A program made the position numbers and the translations under genes. DNA of 64,000 bases from Sulfitobacter sp. F26204 (GTDB lineage Bacteria > Pseudomonadota > Alphaproteobacteria > Rhodobacterales > Rhodobacteraceae). The notes under the pieces were generated by a model that was not told the origin of the DNA, searched no databases, and saw only the letters and a list, made by a program, of their open reading frames with translations. Positions 28,432 to 38,421 of the stretch are shown here, piece by piece (position 1 is the first letter of the stretch; every line of letters starts with the position of its first letter). The stretch lies in assembly GCF_026410305.1 (NCBI RefSeq), contig NZ_JAPMLQ010000007.1, forward strand, positions 222,206 to 286,205, given 5' to 3'.

Positions 28432-29015
28432 TGTTGCTGCTCAAACGCAAACTGAAAATTGAAACAGAGCGGTTGACCCTGCGCCCTCCGGTCCATGCCG
28501 ATTTTCGCAGTTGGACGGCTCTGCGTGCCAAAAGCTGCAAGTATTTGTCGAAATGGGAACCCGCCTGGGCCGACGATCATCTGTCACGAAAAGCGTTTAC
28601 CAATCGGGTTTATTGGTCGCAGCGTTCGATCAGTGCCGGATCTGCCCTGCCGCTGTTTCTGGTCCGGCGTGCAGACGATATGTTGCTGGGGGCGATCACT
28701 TTGGACAACATCCGTCGCGGTCCGGCGCAGTCGGGCACGCTGGGATATTGGACAGGCGAGCCATTTGCCCGACAGGGTTATATGCGCGAAGCCATCCATG
28801 CTGTCGTGCATCAGGCTTTCACCCGGTTGGATCTGAGTAGGATCGAAGCCGCCTGTCTGCCGGAAAACACGGCCTCACGCGGGTTGTTGGAAAAAACGGG
28901 CTTTAAATACGAAGGCGTTGCGCAAAGTTATCTGCAAATCGACGGGCGCTGGCGTACCCATGTTCTCTATGCATCCTTGCGCAGCGACAGACGCGGTAAG
29001 ACAGCTGCTGGTTAG
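28431..29015 (+). CDS. GNAT acetyltransferase, RimJ/RimL type
   Basis: A 194-residue GCN5-related N-acetyltransferase. The N-terminal ERLTLRPPVHADF is typical of RimJ/RimL. The acetyl-CoA-binding region is at GYWTGEPFARQGYMREA, and RIEAACLPENTASRGLLEKTGF follows. Members acetylate ribosomal protein N-termini or other amines; the target is not known here. The start codon overlaps the stop of the M16 peptidase gene by one base, so it is the last gene of the SURF1-thrC-M16 unit. Confidence 0.88.
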   Translation: MLLLKRKLKIETERLTLRPPVHADFRSWTALRAKSCKYLSKWEPAWADDHLSRKAFTNRVYWSQRSISAGSALPLFLVRRADDMLLGAITLDNIRRGPAQSGTLGYWTGEPFARQGYMREAIHAVVHQAFTRLDLSRIEAACLPENTASRGLLEKTGFKYEGVAQSYLQIDGRWRTHVLYASLRSDRRGKTAAG

Positions 29016-29054
29016 CATCTTGCATCCCGTTGCCCTAGGGTGGATCAATGACCC

Positions 29055-30470
29055 ATGAAGTTAAACCCCGCTGACCCCGCCTTTCAGGCCCGCCTTGCTG
29101 CCGATCTGCCTGAAGAGGTTTTTCGCCCGATTGAACAGCGCTATATGGAAGAGCCGCGCGGGCTCTTTTCACGCGAGGACGCGGTATTGGCCCTGCCCCG
29201 TAATGTGCAAGAGGTGGCGACACTGGTGCGCCATGCGGGCGATGCGATGGTTGGCGTTGTGCCATATGGTGGTGGTACCGGATTGGTGGGTGGACAGGTT
29301 CTGCCTCAGGGGCCGGCGCCGCTGATTCTGTCGTTGGAACGGATGAACAGATTACGCGCGGTCTATCCGGATGAGAACGTTCTGGTCGCCGAAGCAGGAG
29401 TGATCCTGGCCGACGTACAGTCGGCAGCGGACGAAAACGAACGGTTGTTCCCCTTGTCTCTCGCTGCCGAAGGCTCTGCGCGGATCGGTGGCAATCTGTC
29501 GACAAATGCGGGAGGGACCGGCGTGTTGCGATATGGCAATGCGCGGGATCTGTGTCTGGGGCTTGAGGCGGTTCTACCCGATGGTCAAACCTGGCACGGT
29601 TTATCGCGCCTGCGCAAGAACAACACCGGTTATGATCTGCGTCATCTGTTGATCGGTGCGGAAGGAACGCTAGGCGTGATCACGGCTGCGTCGCTCAAAC
29701 TGATGCCAAAACCCGCACGGTCGGGCACTGCACTGCTTGTGGTGGAAAGCCCGCATGCGGCGCTTGCGCTGTTGACGATGGCCAAATCCCAACTGGGCGA
29801 AATGATCAGCGCCTTTGAACTCATTCACCGTCAGGGCCTTGATTTCCTGGCGGAAAAACTGCCCACGATTCGCCAGCCCTTTGAAAAAACGCCGGAATGG
29901 TCAGTGTTGATTGAACTTGGCCTGAGCGGAGATCTGGACCCCGAAGCCGCGCTTGAGAGGTTGTTTGCTGGGGCACATGACGCGAGGTTGGTCGTGGATG
30001 GGCTTATCGCGCAGAACGCCCAACAATCGCGGGATTTCTGGCAAATCCGTGAGATGATCCCAGAAGCGAACCGGCTGGTGGGGTCAATATCAAGCCATGA
30101 CATATCTGTGCCGCTCGGTGCACTGCCTGATTTTATCCGCAAGGCGGGAGAGGTGATTGGACGTATCGACGATTTCCGCATCAATTGCTTCGGCCATGTG
30201 GGGGATGGCAATTTGCACTATAACGTCTTTCCGTTGCCGCAAAAATCCCGTTCCGAGCACATGCATCAGTATCCTGAGATCAAAAAGGGAGTGCATGATC
30301 TGGTGCATGAAATGGGCGGTTCCATCTCTGCCGAACACGGGATTGGACGGCTGAAGATAGATGATCTGGAACGCTACGGCGATCCTGCAAAGCAGTCGGC
30401 AATGCGCGCGATCAAACAGGCGTTGGACCCCAAGGGCATCATGAATCCCGGTGCAGTGCTGCGCGATTAA
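29055..30470 (+). CDS. FAD-linked oxidase (GlcD / D-2-hydroxyacid dehydrogenase type)
   Basis: A 471-residue flavoprotein. The PCMH-type FAD domain shows [14 protein letters not shown] and [19 protein letters not shown]. The FAD-oxidase C-terminal domain has [27 protein letters not shown] and DPKGIMNPG. The family oxidises D-lactate, glycolate or D-2-hydroxyglutarate; the 471-residue length and lack of an iron-sulfur extension fit a D-2-hydroxyglutarate or D-lactate dehydrogenase. Its stop codon shares the palindrome TTAA with the convergent apt gene. Confidence 0.88.
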   Translation: MKLNPADPAFQARLAADLPEEVFRPIEQRYMEEPRGLFSREDAVLALPRNVQEVATLVRHAGDAMVGVVPYGGGTGLVGGQVLPQGPAPLILSLERMNRLRAVYPDENVLVAEAGVILADVQSAADENERLFPLSLAAEGSARIGGNLSTNAGGTGVLRYGNARDLCLGLEAVLPDGQTWHGLSRLRKNNTGYDLRHLLIGAEGTLGVITAASLKLMPKPARSGTALLVVESPHAALALLTMAKSQLGEMISAFELIHRQGLDFLAEKLPTIRQPFEKTPEWSVLIELGLSGDLDPEAALERLFAGAHDARLVVDGLIAQNAQQSRDFWQIREMIPEANRLVGSISSHDISVPLGALPDFIRKAGEVIGRIDDFRINCFGHVGDGNLHYNVFPLPQKSRSEHMHQYPEIKKGVHDLVHEMGGSISAEHGIGRLKIDDLERYGDPAKQSAMRAIKQALDPKGIMNPGAVLRD

Positions 30471-30997
30471 GCACCGTCAAAGGTACAAAGCGCGTTCACT
30501 TCCATACCCAACGCTTCCAATTTCTTGCGCCCGCCCAATTCAGGCAGATCAATGATAAATGAGGTCGAGACGATCTCACCACCCAGCCGCTCAATCAATT
30601 TGATGCCCGCCTCTGCGGTGCCGCCGGTTGCAAGCAGATCGTCAACCACCAGAATTTTCTCACCGGCTTGAATGGCATCGTCATGGATTTCGACAATCGC
30701 CTCACCATATTCAAGCGTATAATCCTGGCTGATTACCTTGCCTGGCAGCTTGCCTTTTTTACGAATGGGCACAAAGCCGACGCTGAGCTGGTGCGCAATG
30801 GCCCCGCCCAGAATAAAACCACGTGCTTCAAGGCCGACAACCTTGTCGATCTCCAGCCCTGCATAGGGATGCAGCATTTGGTCAATCGCCATGCGAAACC
30901 CGCGGGGATCCGCAAACAGGGTTGTCACATCGCGAAACAAAATTCCCTCATGGGGAAAATCGACAATGGTGCGGATATAGTCTTCGATCTTCTTCAT
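30467..30997 (-). CDS. apt: Adenine phosphoribosyltransferase
   Basis: A 176-residue type I phosphoribosyltransferase that salvages adenine to AMP. The PRPP-binding loop [17 protein letters not shown] is at about residues 114-130. [12 protein letters not shown] and [10 protein letters not shown] match the adenine-specific family. It overlaps the LysE-type exporter gene by ATGA, with GGAG of the ribosome-binding site inside that gene. It lies near mtnP, whose reaction releases adenine, a sensible functional pairing. Confidence 0.95.
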   Translation of the reverse strand: MKKIEDYIRTIVDFPHEGILFRDVTTLFADPRGFRMAIDQMLHPYAGLEIDKVVGLEARGFILGGAIAHQLSVGFVPIRKKGKLPGKVISQDYTLEYGEAIVEIHDDAIQAGEKILVVDDLLATGGTAEAGIKLIERLGGEIVSTSFIIDLPELGGRKKLEALGMEVNALCTFDGA

Positions 30998-31620
30998 GTC
31001 GTGCTCCGGCGCAAGGTGGCAGTGAGGATGCCCATGGTGATCAACGCGGTGCCACCGGCGCGAGTGATCCAGGTAATGATTTGAGGTCTTGCAATGATGC
31101 TGCGCAAGCGGTCGGCCAGCAGGGCGTAGAGCAAGGCGTTCAACCCGCCCATGGTAACGAAAGTTATGATAAGGATGGAAAACTGTGGTGCCAGCGGCGC
31201 GTCGAGGCGGATAAATTGCGGCACGAAGGCAATAAAAAAGGCAATGGATTTGGGATTGAGTGCCGTTACCATCGTCGCATGACCAAAGACATGGCGTGCG
31301 CTGACTTCAGCACGCGGCACCGCCAGACCTCTGGATGGGGCAGAACGGATGAGTTTGACGCCCAGCCAAACCAGATAGGCGGCACCGATCCATTTCAGGG
31401 CCGCGAACAGGGCCGCAGAGGTCAGCACCAATGCGCCAAGACCGGCAAGTGATGCAGTCATCGCGATCAGATCCCCCAAGGCGACACCGGCGGCAGAAGC
31501 CACGGCAACCGAGCGTCCCTTGCTCAACGCATAGCTGAGAACAAGCAAGACGGTCGGGCCGGGAATCAGCATCATCGCAGCCGTCGCAGCAACAAAGGTC
31601 AGCCAAAGGTCGAGAGGCAC
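30994..31620 (-). CDS. LysE/RhtB family amino-acid exporter
   Basis: A 208-residue membrane protein with about six hydrophobic segments. The N-terminal signature [17 protein letters not shown] is typical of RhtB-type exporters of homoserine, threonine or other metabolites. It starts at GTG 31620 with GGAG seven to eight bases upstream; no ATG fits. It overlaps apt by four bases (ATGA). The exported compound cannot be told from sequence. Confidence 0.87.
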   Translation of the reverse strand: MPLDLWLTFVAATAAMMLIPGPTVLLVLSYALSKGRSVAVASAAGVALGDLIAMTASLAGLGALVLTSAALFAALKWIGAAYLVWLGVKLIRSAPSRGLAVPRAEVSARHVFGHATMVTALNPKSIAFFIAFVPQFIRLDAPLAPQFSILIITFVTMGGLNALLYALLADRLRSIIARPQIITWITRAGGTALITMGILTATLRRSTT

Positions 31621-31680
31621 GCGGAGTCTCCTGTTATCGTCCGGTTAGCAAAAACAGGCAGAGAGACTGAGCACAAGCAT

Positions 31681-32553
31681 TTACAGCACCCGCCCGGCCA
31701 CCGCGTCGAGTTTCTTCATCAGGGTTGCATCACGTGCAGCGGGCTGCGTCAGGATCGCATGTTCCAATGCGCGGTCACATCCCTGCGCGCAGGGGCCACG
31801 GGTCTGCCCAAGCAAGCGAGGCAGACGCCTCACAAGGTTTCGCCCCTTGTCGGCATTGCCCATGAGCGTGGCAATGATCGCGGTCACGTCGACCTCCCCA
31901 TGGTCGGGATGCCAACTGTCATAATCTGTGATCATTGCGACAGAGGCATAACAAAGTTCGGCTTCACGGGCGAGTTTCGCTTCGGGCATGTTGGTCATGC
32001 CGATCACATCCGCCCCCCAGCTTTCGCGGTACATCTTGCTTTCCGCCAGAGTCGAGAACTGCGGACCCTCCATGGCCAGATAGGTGCCACCCCGATGCAC
32101 GGTAATGCCTGCTTCTCTTGCTGCGGTTTCACAGGCATCGCCAAGGCGTGGACAGGTTGGATGGGCGACGCTTACATGCGCAACGCAGCCGCTGCCAAAA
32201 AAAGACTTTTCACGGGCAAAGGTGCGGTCGATGAATTGATCCACAATGACAAAGTCGCCCGGTGCCATGGCCTCACGAAAAGAACCGCAGGCTGACACGC
32301 TGATCACATCGCTACAGCCCAACCGTTTCAATGCATCGATATTGGCGCGGTAGGGCACAGTTGTTGGGCTATGGACGTGACCGCGTCCGTGCCGTGGCAG
32401 AAATGCCATGCCGATACCCTCCAGCGTTCCCGTCAGGATCGCATCTGAGGGTGCTCCCCATGGGGTTTCGACCGTGACCCATTCAGCCCCTTCCAGGCCG
32501 TCAATGTCATAGATGCCCGAGCCGCCGATCACTGCAATTTTTGTCGATGTCAT
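31681..32553 (-). CDS. mtnP: S-methyl-5'-thioadenosine phosphorylase
   Basis: A 290-residue phosphorylase that splits methylthioadenosine into adenine and methylthioribose-1-phosphate. The start MTSTKIAVIGGSGIYDI (ATG 32553, preceded by GAGGG) matches the family. Phosphate-binding LPRHGRGH and the base/sugar region AMEGPQFSTLAES and GMTNMPEAKLAREAE are present. The adenine product can be used by apt encoded nearby on the same strand. Confidence 0.94.
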   Translation of the reverse strand: MTSTKIAVIGGSGIYDIDGLEGAEWVTVETPWGAPSDAILTGTLEGIGMAFLPRHGRGHVHSPTTVPYRANIDALKRLGCSDVISVSACGSFREAMAPGDFVIVDQFIDRTFAREKSFFGSGCVAHVSVAHPTCPRLGDACETAAREAGITVHRGGTYLAMEGPQFSTLAESKMYRESWGADVIGMTNMPEAKLAREAELCYASVAMITDYDSWHPDHGEVDVTAIIATLMGNADKGRNLVRRLPRLLGQTRGPCAQGCDRALEHAILTQPAARDATLMKKLDAVAGRVL

Positions 32554-32876
32554 GAAACCCTCGTGTAATGTGCGCAATGCCCGTTGTCGGTTGATAATGG
32601 GCTTCTCCAGTCTGCCTCGCACCCCGCGTCATGGAAAGCCCCTAAACCATCAATCCCTTGTGACAGACACCACAGTGCCAGGCGTCAACTCTCGCCTGTA
32701 TTGATGACAAGGTACGCGCCAGGTTCAACCTGAACCTTGGGCGCTCGTTGGTGGTGCATCCGGGCGAAAGGAATAAGGCTTGCCTGCGTCTTTTCATCTT
32801 AACACTTGCCTGATAGGGGACGCGCAGGCATCCCAGCCAATCAAGCACACACTCCAACCAAGACAGGATGCCAGCC
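32554..32876. other. Intergenic region upstream of mtnP and the SulP gene
   Basis: A 323-base divergent spacer. It holds open frames but none with family resemblance or a good start. No clear promoter, operator repeat or terminator could be picked by eye; promoters for mtnP (minus) and the SulP transporter (plus) are expected here. Confidence 0.3.
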
Positions 32877-34544
32877 ATGGCGCGTTCCATTTTTCACAGT
32901 TTCACCAAGAACCTTGAGGTCACAGATCTTCGGTGGATGCCAGAAGACGGCTTTTCGGCTGGACGTTTGCGGATCGAACTGCTGTCAGGTCTCACGGTGG
33001 CCCTGGCGCTGGTGCCCGAAGCGGTTGCTTTTGCCTTTGTGGCTGGCGTGCATCCGTTGGTCGGTCTTTATGCGGCGTTTCTTGTCGGTTTGATCACGGC
33101 ATTGATCGGCGGGCGGCCTGGTATGATCTCTGGGGCTACCGGCGCTTTGGCTGTTGTGATGGTCGCTCTTGTGGCGCAACACGGTGTCGAATATCTGTTT
33201 GCCACGGTGATCCTCATGGGCTTGCTTCAGGTTTTTGCAGGTGTCATGCAATGGGGCAAATTTATCCGGTTGGTGCCGCACCCTGTGATGCTGGGCTTTG
33301 TGAACGGGCTTGCCATCGTAATTTTCCTTGCTCAGATGAGTCAGTTCAAGGTGCCGGGTACCATGGTGGACACAGGCCACGGAATGTCGGGCGGTGAATG
33401 GCTTTCCGGCACGCCGCTTTATCTGATGCTGACACTGGTGGCGGCCACAATGGCAATCATCTGGGTCATGCCGCGCATTACCAAGTTTATTCCTGCGCCT
33501 CTTGCCGGTATCGGGATCGTTGCTGCCGTGGTGATTTTTACCGGCATGGAAGTGCCGCGTGTGGGCGATCTGGCCTCGATCCAGGGCGGTTTGCCCATGC
33601 TCCATGTCCCTTTTGGCGATGGTCTGGGGCTTTATGGTACGGCGCTGGCACCTTTCACGCTGGAAACATTCTATATTATCCTGCCCTACGCTGTGATCCT
33701 CGCGGCAATTGGCCTGATTGAATCGCTGCTGACGCTGAACCTTGTGGGTGATATGACCAACACACGTGGTGGTGCCTCGCAGGAATGTGTGGCGCAAGGT
33801 GTGGCCAACACCGTCACGGGCTTTTTTGGGGGCATGGGTGGTTGCGCGATGATCGGTCAGTCAATGATCAACGTAAAATCAGGAGGTCGCACGCGGGTTG
33901 CGGGTATTGCGGCGGCAGTGTTCCTGCTGCTCTTCATTCTGGTCGGGTCTCCTTTGATCGAACAAATCCCGTTAGCTGCCTTGGTCGGGGTAATGTTCAT
34001 GGTCGTGATCGGAACCTTCGCCTGGAATTCGCTTACCATCCTGCGCAAGGTCCCGCTGACCGATGCCTTTGTGATCCTGCTGGTGACCGTTGTGACCGTG
34101 TACAAGGATCTTGCTGTGGCCGTGGTTGTCGGTGTGATCGTTTCTGCGCTCGCCTATGCCTGGAACAACGCAAGGCGTATCCATGCAACGACACGGCAAT
34201 CCGCCACCGAAGAAGGTGCGAAAGTCTATGAAATTCACGGCCCGCTTTTCTTTGGTTCCTCGGACGGCTTTACCGAGTTGTTTACGGTCGAAGATGACCC
34301 CGAGCGGGTGATTATCGATTTCGCCGACAGCCGCGTGGTGGATCAGTCTGCCCTTCAGGCAATCGAAGCGATTGCCCTGAAATATGAGACTATCGGCAAA
34401 AACGTCAAACTGCGTCACTTGACCCGCGATTGCCATACGCTCCTGACAAAGGCGGGCCACCTGGTTGTTGATAGTGACGATGACCCCGATTACGAGCTGG
34501 CAGTGGATTATTCCGTGCGCACCGGGGTTCTGGGCGGGCATTAG
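32877..34544 (+). CDS. SulP-family anion transporter with STAS domain
   Basis: A 555-residue inner-membrane transporter. About 12 hydrophobic segments cover residues 30-420, with the early landmark LSGLTVALALVPEAVAFAFV and later GGMGGCAMIGQSMINVKSGG. A cytoplasmic STAS domain ends the protein (about 430-530), with VIIDFADSRVVDQSALQAIE. SulP proteins move sulfate, bicarbonate or other anions, and the substrate is not decidable here. ATG 32877 has AGGA eight bases upstream; ATG 32868 overlaps that site. Confidence 0.92.
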   Translation: MARSIFHSFTKNLEVTDLRWMPEDGFSAGRLRIELLSGLTVALALVPEAVAFAFVAGVHPLVGLYAAFLVGLITALIGGRPGMISGATGALAVVMVALVAQHGVEYLFATVILMGLLQVFAGVMQWGKFIRLVPHPVMLGFVNGLAIVIFLAQMSQFKVPGTMVDTGHGMSGGEWLSGTPLYLMLTLVAATMAIIWVMPRITKFIPAPLAGIGIVAAVVIFTGMEVPRVGDLASIQGGLPMLHVPFGDGLGLYGTALAPFTLETFYIILPYAVILAAIGLIESLLTLNLVGDMTNTRGGASQECVAQGVANTVTGFFGGMGGCAMIGQSMINVKSGGRTRVAGIAAAVFLLLFILVGSPLIEQIPLAALVGVMFMVVIGTFAWNSLTILRKVPLTDAFVILLVTVVTVYKDLAVAVVVGVIVSALAYAWNNARRIHATTRQSATEEGAKVYEIHGPLFFGSSDGFTELFTVEDDPERVIIDFADSRVVDQSALQAIEAIALKYETIGKNVKLRHLTRDCHTLLTKAGHLVVDSDDDPDYELAVDYSVRTGVLGGH

Positions 34545-34667
34545 GGGGTATCAGGCTGAACTGGCATCCGACCTTTGCGGTTTTCGGATCGACGGAGGGT
34601 TATGGGGAATAAGAAATCATTTCAGTGATGGGCGGCCCCGTATTCGTGGCCACCGCTGTCACATTCC

Positions 34668-35273
34668 TCAGTCATCGGGGCGAATAATCTCGAACACTTC
34701 GCGCACTACGGAATAATCGCGATAGCCCAATCGTGACAGCGGTTGAAATTGCGTCACATCGAACCGCCCATTTACCATGCAATCATCACGCATATGGACG
34801 CCGATCACTTCACCGAAGACCACGAAATTGGCGTCGCCTTCAATCTCGACGATCTGTGTCATCCGACATTCAAGTGCCGCCGGAGCGCCGTCGATACGGG
34901 CGCATTCAATTGTCTCGCAGTCCAGCTTGTCGATGCCGGCATGGGCGAATTCATCTGTATCATGGGGCAGGGTCGCTGAGGTCAGGTTCACTGCTTCCCG
35001 CGCGGCATATTCCGCAATATTGACGCAGAAAACGCCGGTTTCACGGATATTTGCTACCGAATCCTTGGTTCCGTCGACATCGTCTTTGACCCCGGTAGAG
35101 GCAAACATCACCTGAGGCGGTACATAGGCGACCGCATTAAAGAAGGAATAGGGTGCCAGATTGTCACGACCATTCTTTGCGCGTGTCGAAATCCAGCCGA
35201 TAGGGCGCGGCGAAACAAGGGCGTTGAACGGGTTGTGTGGCAGACCGTGGCCGTCTTCGGGGCGGTAAAACAT
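34668..35273 (-). CDS. Flavin reductase-like protein (DIM6/NTAB family)
   Basis: A 201-residue FMN-binding split-barrel protein. It begins MFYRPEDGHGLPHNPFNALV, followed by SPRPIGWISTR, the FMN-phosphate binding stretch typical of the family. AAAGGA precedes ATG 35273; the longer frame upstream is not supported. Such enzymes reduce free flavin with NAD(P)H or act as stand-alone flavoproteins. The gene is convergent with the SulP gene and diverges from a GNAT gene. Confidence 0.85.
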   Translation of the reverse strand: MFYRPEDGHGLPHNPFNALVSPRPIGWISTRAKNGRDNLAPYSFFNAVAYVPPQVMFASTGVKDDVDGTKDSVANIRETGVFCVNIAEYAAREAVNLTSATLPHDTDEFAHAGIDKLDCETIECARIDGAPAALECRMTQIVEIEGDANFVVFGEVIGVHMRDDCMVNGRFDVTQFQPLSRLGYRDYSVVREVFEIIRPDD

Positions 35274-35355
35274 TTGCAATTCCTTTGTGGGTTTGCACCC
35301 ATGGGTAACGCCATGATAGGGCGGACGCCACTGCAAACCAGAAAGCCAGTCGCAC

Positions 35356-35844
35356 GTGTACCAGTTGATCCCGGAAACCAAGGCAGACTATTGGGAAGTT
35401 GAGGCACTTTATGACACCTGTTTTGCGCCGGGGCGCAAGGCCCTGTCGTCCTATCGATTGCGTGACGGAGTGGATTCTGTTGCAGGGCTGAGCCACGTGG
35501 CACGGGACTCTCAAGGTATTTTAGGCGGGGCAATCCGCTATTGGCCGGTGCGCATCGGCGAGGCCAGCGCGTTGTTGTTGGGACCGGTTGCAGTGCACCC
35601 GACACGGCAGGGCGAAGGGTTGGGTCGTATGTTGATCGAAGAAAGCCTGCGCCAGGCCGCGCCTCTCGGGTGGAATCGGGTAATGTTGGTGGGCGATGCG
35701 CCCTATTACGGCCGTTTCGGTTTTCGTCTGTTGCAGGGGGTCGTCATGCCACCTCCGACAAATCCGGAGCGGGTGTTGGGTCGTGCGCTCGTTGAGGGGG
35801 CATGGGACAAGGTAAAAGGGGATGTCGAACGCTGGACGGATTGA
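35356..35844 (+). CDS. GNAT N-acetyltransferase
   Basis: A 162-residue acetyltransferase. The acetyl-CoA-binding motif is LGPVAVHPTRQGEGLGRMLIEESL (landmark PTRQGEGLGRML, about residues 88-99), followed by VMLVGDAPYYGRFGF, a stretch common in YhbS-type predicted acetyltransferases. The start is GTG 35356, with only a weak ribosome-binding site; no better in-frame start exists before the domain. The substrate is unknown. Confidence 0.83.
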   Translation: MYQLIPETKADYWEVEALYDTCFAPGRKALSSYRLRDGVDSVAGLSHVARDSQGILGGAIRYWPVRIGEASALLLGPVAVHPTRQGEGLGRMLIEESLRQAAPLGWNRVMLVGDAPYYGRFGFRLLQGVVMPPPTNPERVLGRALVEGAWDKVKGDVERWTD

Positions 35845-35888
35845 AATTCCCTTTCCTGCCACCCACATATGTCCAAGAGGGAGCCTTC

Positions 35889-36656
35889 ATGCAGATAGAT
35901 ACGATAGTGCCGGTACCGATAGATGTAGATGCCGAAATCGACAAACTGGCACGCCGATACAAGGCGGCTGGCGGTCTGGGCATCAATGTATTGAACATCA
36001 TTGGCGGATCGGCAGACAATCTTGTTGAACGCCTGCCTGCACCCATTCGCCGAAATCTGGAAGCAGCGACAACTGCTGCGCTGAAACAAGCGATGAAAGC
36101 AGCGCATTCAAGCCGGTTCATGGTGCCTGATCAGGCAAGCTGGCTTAATCAGACTGTGACAACCGCGATGGGGGCCGCAGGGGGGGCCGGCGGCTTGCCC
36201 ACCGCCCTTGCTGAATTGCCGGTCACCACGACACTGCTTTTGCGCGTGATTCAGGGTGTTGCGGCGGAACACGGGTTTGATACGGCCTCGGAAAACGTTC
36301 AATTTGATTGTGTACAGGTTTTTGCCGCGGCAGGACCATTGGCCGGCGATGACGGCGCTGATCTGGGTTTTCTGTCGGCGCGGATCGCCTTGTCAGGCAA
36401 GGCAATGCAGGCAGTGATCGCGAAAATCGCGCCCAAGCTGGCAATTGTATTGGGCCAGAAACTCGCCGCTCAGGCGGTACCAGTATTGGGCGCCGTTGCT
36501 GGTGCAGCGACAAACTATGCCTATACCAGCTATTACGAGGATGTCGCCCATGTGCATTTCGGGCTGCGAAAACTTGCGATTGATGCAGATGTAGCGCACG
36601 GAGAATTATTGGCCCGCCTCGAAGCCAGAATGGCCTTGCCGAAAGGCCGGAGCTAG
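35889..36656 (+). CDS. EcsC family protein
   Basis: A 255-residue protein of the EcsC family, unknown function, often associated with transport clusters. Hydrophobic/glycine-rich helices lie in the central and C-terminal parts (GAAGGAGGLPTALAELPVTTTLLLRVI region; landmark LPVTTTLLLRVI, and KLAAQAVPVLGAVAGAATNYAY split around PVLGAVAGAA). GAGGGAG precedes ATG 35889. Its stop shares the palindrome CTAG with the convergent modC. Confidence 0.75.
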   Translation: MQIDTIVPVPIDVDAEIDKLARRYKAAGGLGINVLNIIGGSADNLVERLPAPIRRNLEAATTAALKQAMKAAHSSRFMVPDQASWLNQTVTTAMGAAGGAGGLPTALAELPVTTTLLLRVIQGVAAEHGFDTASENVQFDCVQVFAAAGPLAGDDGADLGFLSARIALSGKAMQAVIAKIAPKLAIVLGQKLAAQAVPVLGAVAGAATNYAYTSYYEDVAHVHFGLRKLAIDADVAHGELLARLEARMALPKGRS

Positions 36657-37735
36657 CGGCCGATGCTCACCGGTGCGACGCTGGTGGCCTTGATCACCGC
36701 AAAACAGGGCATACCGATGACGAGGCCCAGTTCAGCGACAGCCCGCGCCGTGATACGGGCAAGCAGAAGATCCTTGCCGGCGCGCAAGCTGACGGCGGCA
36801 CCAGGGCCATCGCCCCGTTGAATTCTGTCGACAACGACCGGAAGCACATTAAGCGCAGACAGTCCCTGTGGCGTATTCAGTGACAACATCACATCTTGCG
36901 CCAGGACGCGCAGGCGCACCTTTGCCCCGACATCGGCCTCTACCCCGGGCAAATGCAATTCGCCCACATCGATCCTGAGACAGGTGAGCCCGTCAGCAGC
37001 ATGATGCATGATCGTCGCTTCAATTACGGCTCCCGCTTCGCGCACCCCCAACAAGGGAACGGCAGCGGGATCGGACATCACCTCTCTGATCGGTCCGGCA
37101 CGCGCCACGCTGCCGTCCCTGAGTAAAACCAGCGTATCGGCCAGCCGCGCAACCTCATCCACCGCATGGCTGACGTAGAGGATCGGAAGCTGTAGCGGGC
37201 CGTCACGCAGGCGTTCAAGATAGGGAAGAATATCCTGCTTGCGCGGGTCATCCAGACTGGCCAATGGTTCATCCATCAACAACATACGCGGTTTGCTCAA
37301 AAGCGCGCGGCCAAGCGCCACGCGCTGTTTTTCGCCCCCCGATAGTTTCGCAGGACGACGATCAAGCAGGGCCTCAAGGCCAAGCAGATCAACCACATCG
37401 TCGAACTTTGGTCCGCTGGCATTCACAGGCGCATAACGGGTGCCAAAATTCAGATTGTCGTGGACCGTGAGATGAGGGAAAAGTCTGGCGTCCTGAAAAA
37501 CATATCCCAAATTCCGTGCAGATGGCGGAACAAAGGTTGTACTGTCGACCAGGATGTCACCATCCAGGGTGATCCGGCCTGCATCAGGTCGCAGCAAGCC
37601 TGCAATGGCATTGATGACCGTTGTTTTACCCGAACCGGAACGTCCGAAAATGGCTGTGATTCCGGCCTTGGCCTGAAATGTGACATTCAGGGAAAAGCCC
37701 GCCAATTGATGAACGATTGCCACTTCGAGGGTCAT
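36653..37735 (-). CDS. modC: ModC, molybdate ABC transporter ATPase
   Basis: A 360-residue ATPase of the molybdate importer. Walker A GRSGSGKTT is at about residues 30-38, the ABC signature LSGGEKQRVALGRAL at about 127-141, and Walker B LLMDEPLASLD follows. The C-terminal third is a molybdate-binding TOBE/MOP domain (about 290-355), which senses internal molybdate. It starts by ATGA overlap with modB. A ModE-type site upstream of the operon was not recognised. Confidence 0.95.
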   Translation of the reverse strand: MTLEVAIVHQLAGFSLNVTFQAKAGITAIFGRSGSGKTTVINAIAGLLRPDAGRITLDGDILVDSTTFVPPSARNLGYVFQDARLFPHLTVHDNLNFGTRYAPVNASGPKFDDVVDLLGLEALLDRRPAKLSGGEKQRVALGRALLSKPRMLLMDEPLASLDDPRKQDILPYLERLRDGPLQLPILYVSHAVDEVARLADTLVLLRDGSVARAGPIREVMSDPAAVPLLGVREAGAVIEATIMHHAADGLTCLRIDVGELHLPGVEADVGAKVRLRVLAQDVMLSLNTPQGLSALNVLPVVVDRIQRGDGPGAAVSLRAGKDLLLARITARAVAELGLVIGMPCFAVIKATSVAPVSIGR

Positions 37736-38421
37736 TGATCTGCGATCCTTGCCGCAACGCGCCTGGCAAGGGTTTCAGAGATGACAACCGCACTGATTGC
37801 CACCACACAGGCCAATATCACCATGATCGACGCCTGATGCTCTCCACCTGGAATTTGCAAGGCGGTCCATATCGCGCTGGGCAGGGTCTGGGTCTGACCT
37901 GGAATGTTTGCGACAAATGTGATCGTCGCGCCGAATTCACCCATGGCCTTTGCAAACCCCATCACGGCACCGGCCAGAATACCTGGCGCAATCAGTGGCA
38001 GGGTGACGCGGCCAAAGACGGACCAGCCAGGCGCACCCAAAGTAGCGGCAGCTTCTTCCAGTTTTGGATCGACTGCTTCGATGGCAAGACGCATCGCCCG
38101 CACCATCAAGGGAAAGCCCATGATGACAGCGGCAAGCACGGCCCCCGACCAATGAAAGGCCAAGCCAAGGCCAAGACTGTCAAGAGCACGGCCCAAGGGG
38201 GCGTTGCGTCCGAATGCACCCAACAGCAGATACCCCGTGACAACCGGGGGTAGCACCAGCGGCAAATGGACCAGCGCGCTTAACAACGATTTTCCCCAGA
38301 AATCATGCCGTGCCAGTAACCATGCAACCCACAGCGCAAGCGGCACGGCCAGAACCGTCGCCCAGACAGAGACCCAAAGCGAAAGGCGCAAAGCCTCCCA
38401 TGCTGCGGTATCGGGGATCAT
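37732..38421 (-). CDS. modB: ModB, molybdate ABC transporter permease
   Basis: A 229-residue permease with about five membrane helices. The cytoplasmic coupling loop is EAAATLGAPGWSVFGRVTLPLIAPGI, with the EAA landmark EEAAATLGA at about residues 142-150. It pairs as a dimer with two ModC subunits. It overlaps modA upstream and modC downstream by four bases each (ATGA), a compact operon. Confidence 0.95.
   Translation of the reverse strand: MIPDTAAWEALRLSLWVSVWATVLAVPLALWVAWLLARHDFWGKSLLSALVHLPLVLPPVVTGYLLLGAFGRNAPLGRALDSLGLGLAFHWSGAVLAAVIMGFPLMVRAMRLAIEAVDPKLEEAAATLGAPGWSVFGRVTLPLIAPGILAGAVMGFAKAMGEFGATITFVANIPGQTQTLPSAIWTALQIPGGEHQASIMVILACVVAISAVVISETLARRVAARIADQ

Noticed and set aside
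32642..32890. A minus-strand frame upstream of the SulP gene
   Set aside because: It starts inside the SulP gene, has no ribosome-binding site and no resemblance to known proteins.
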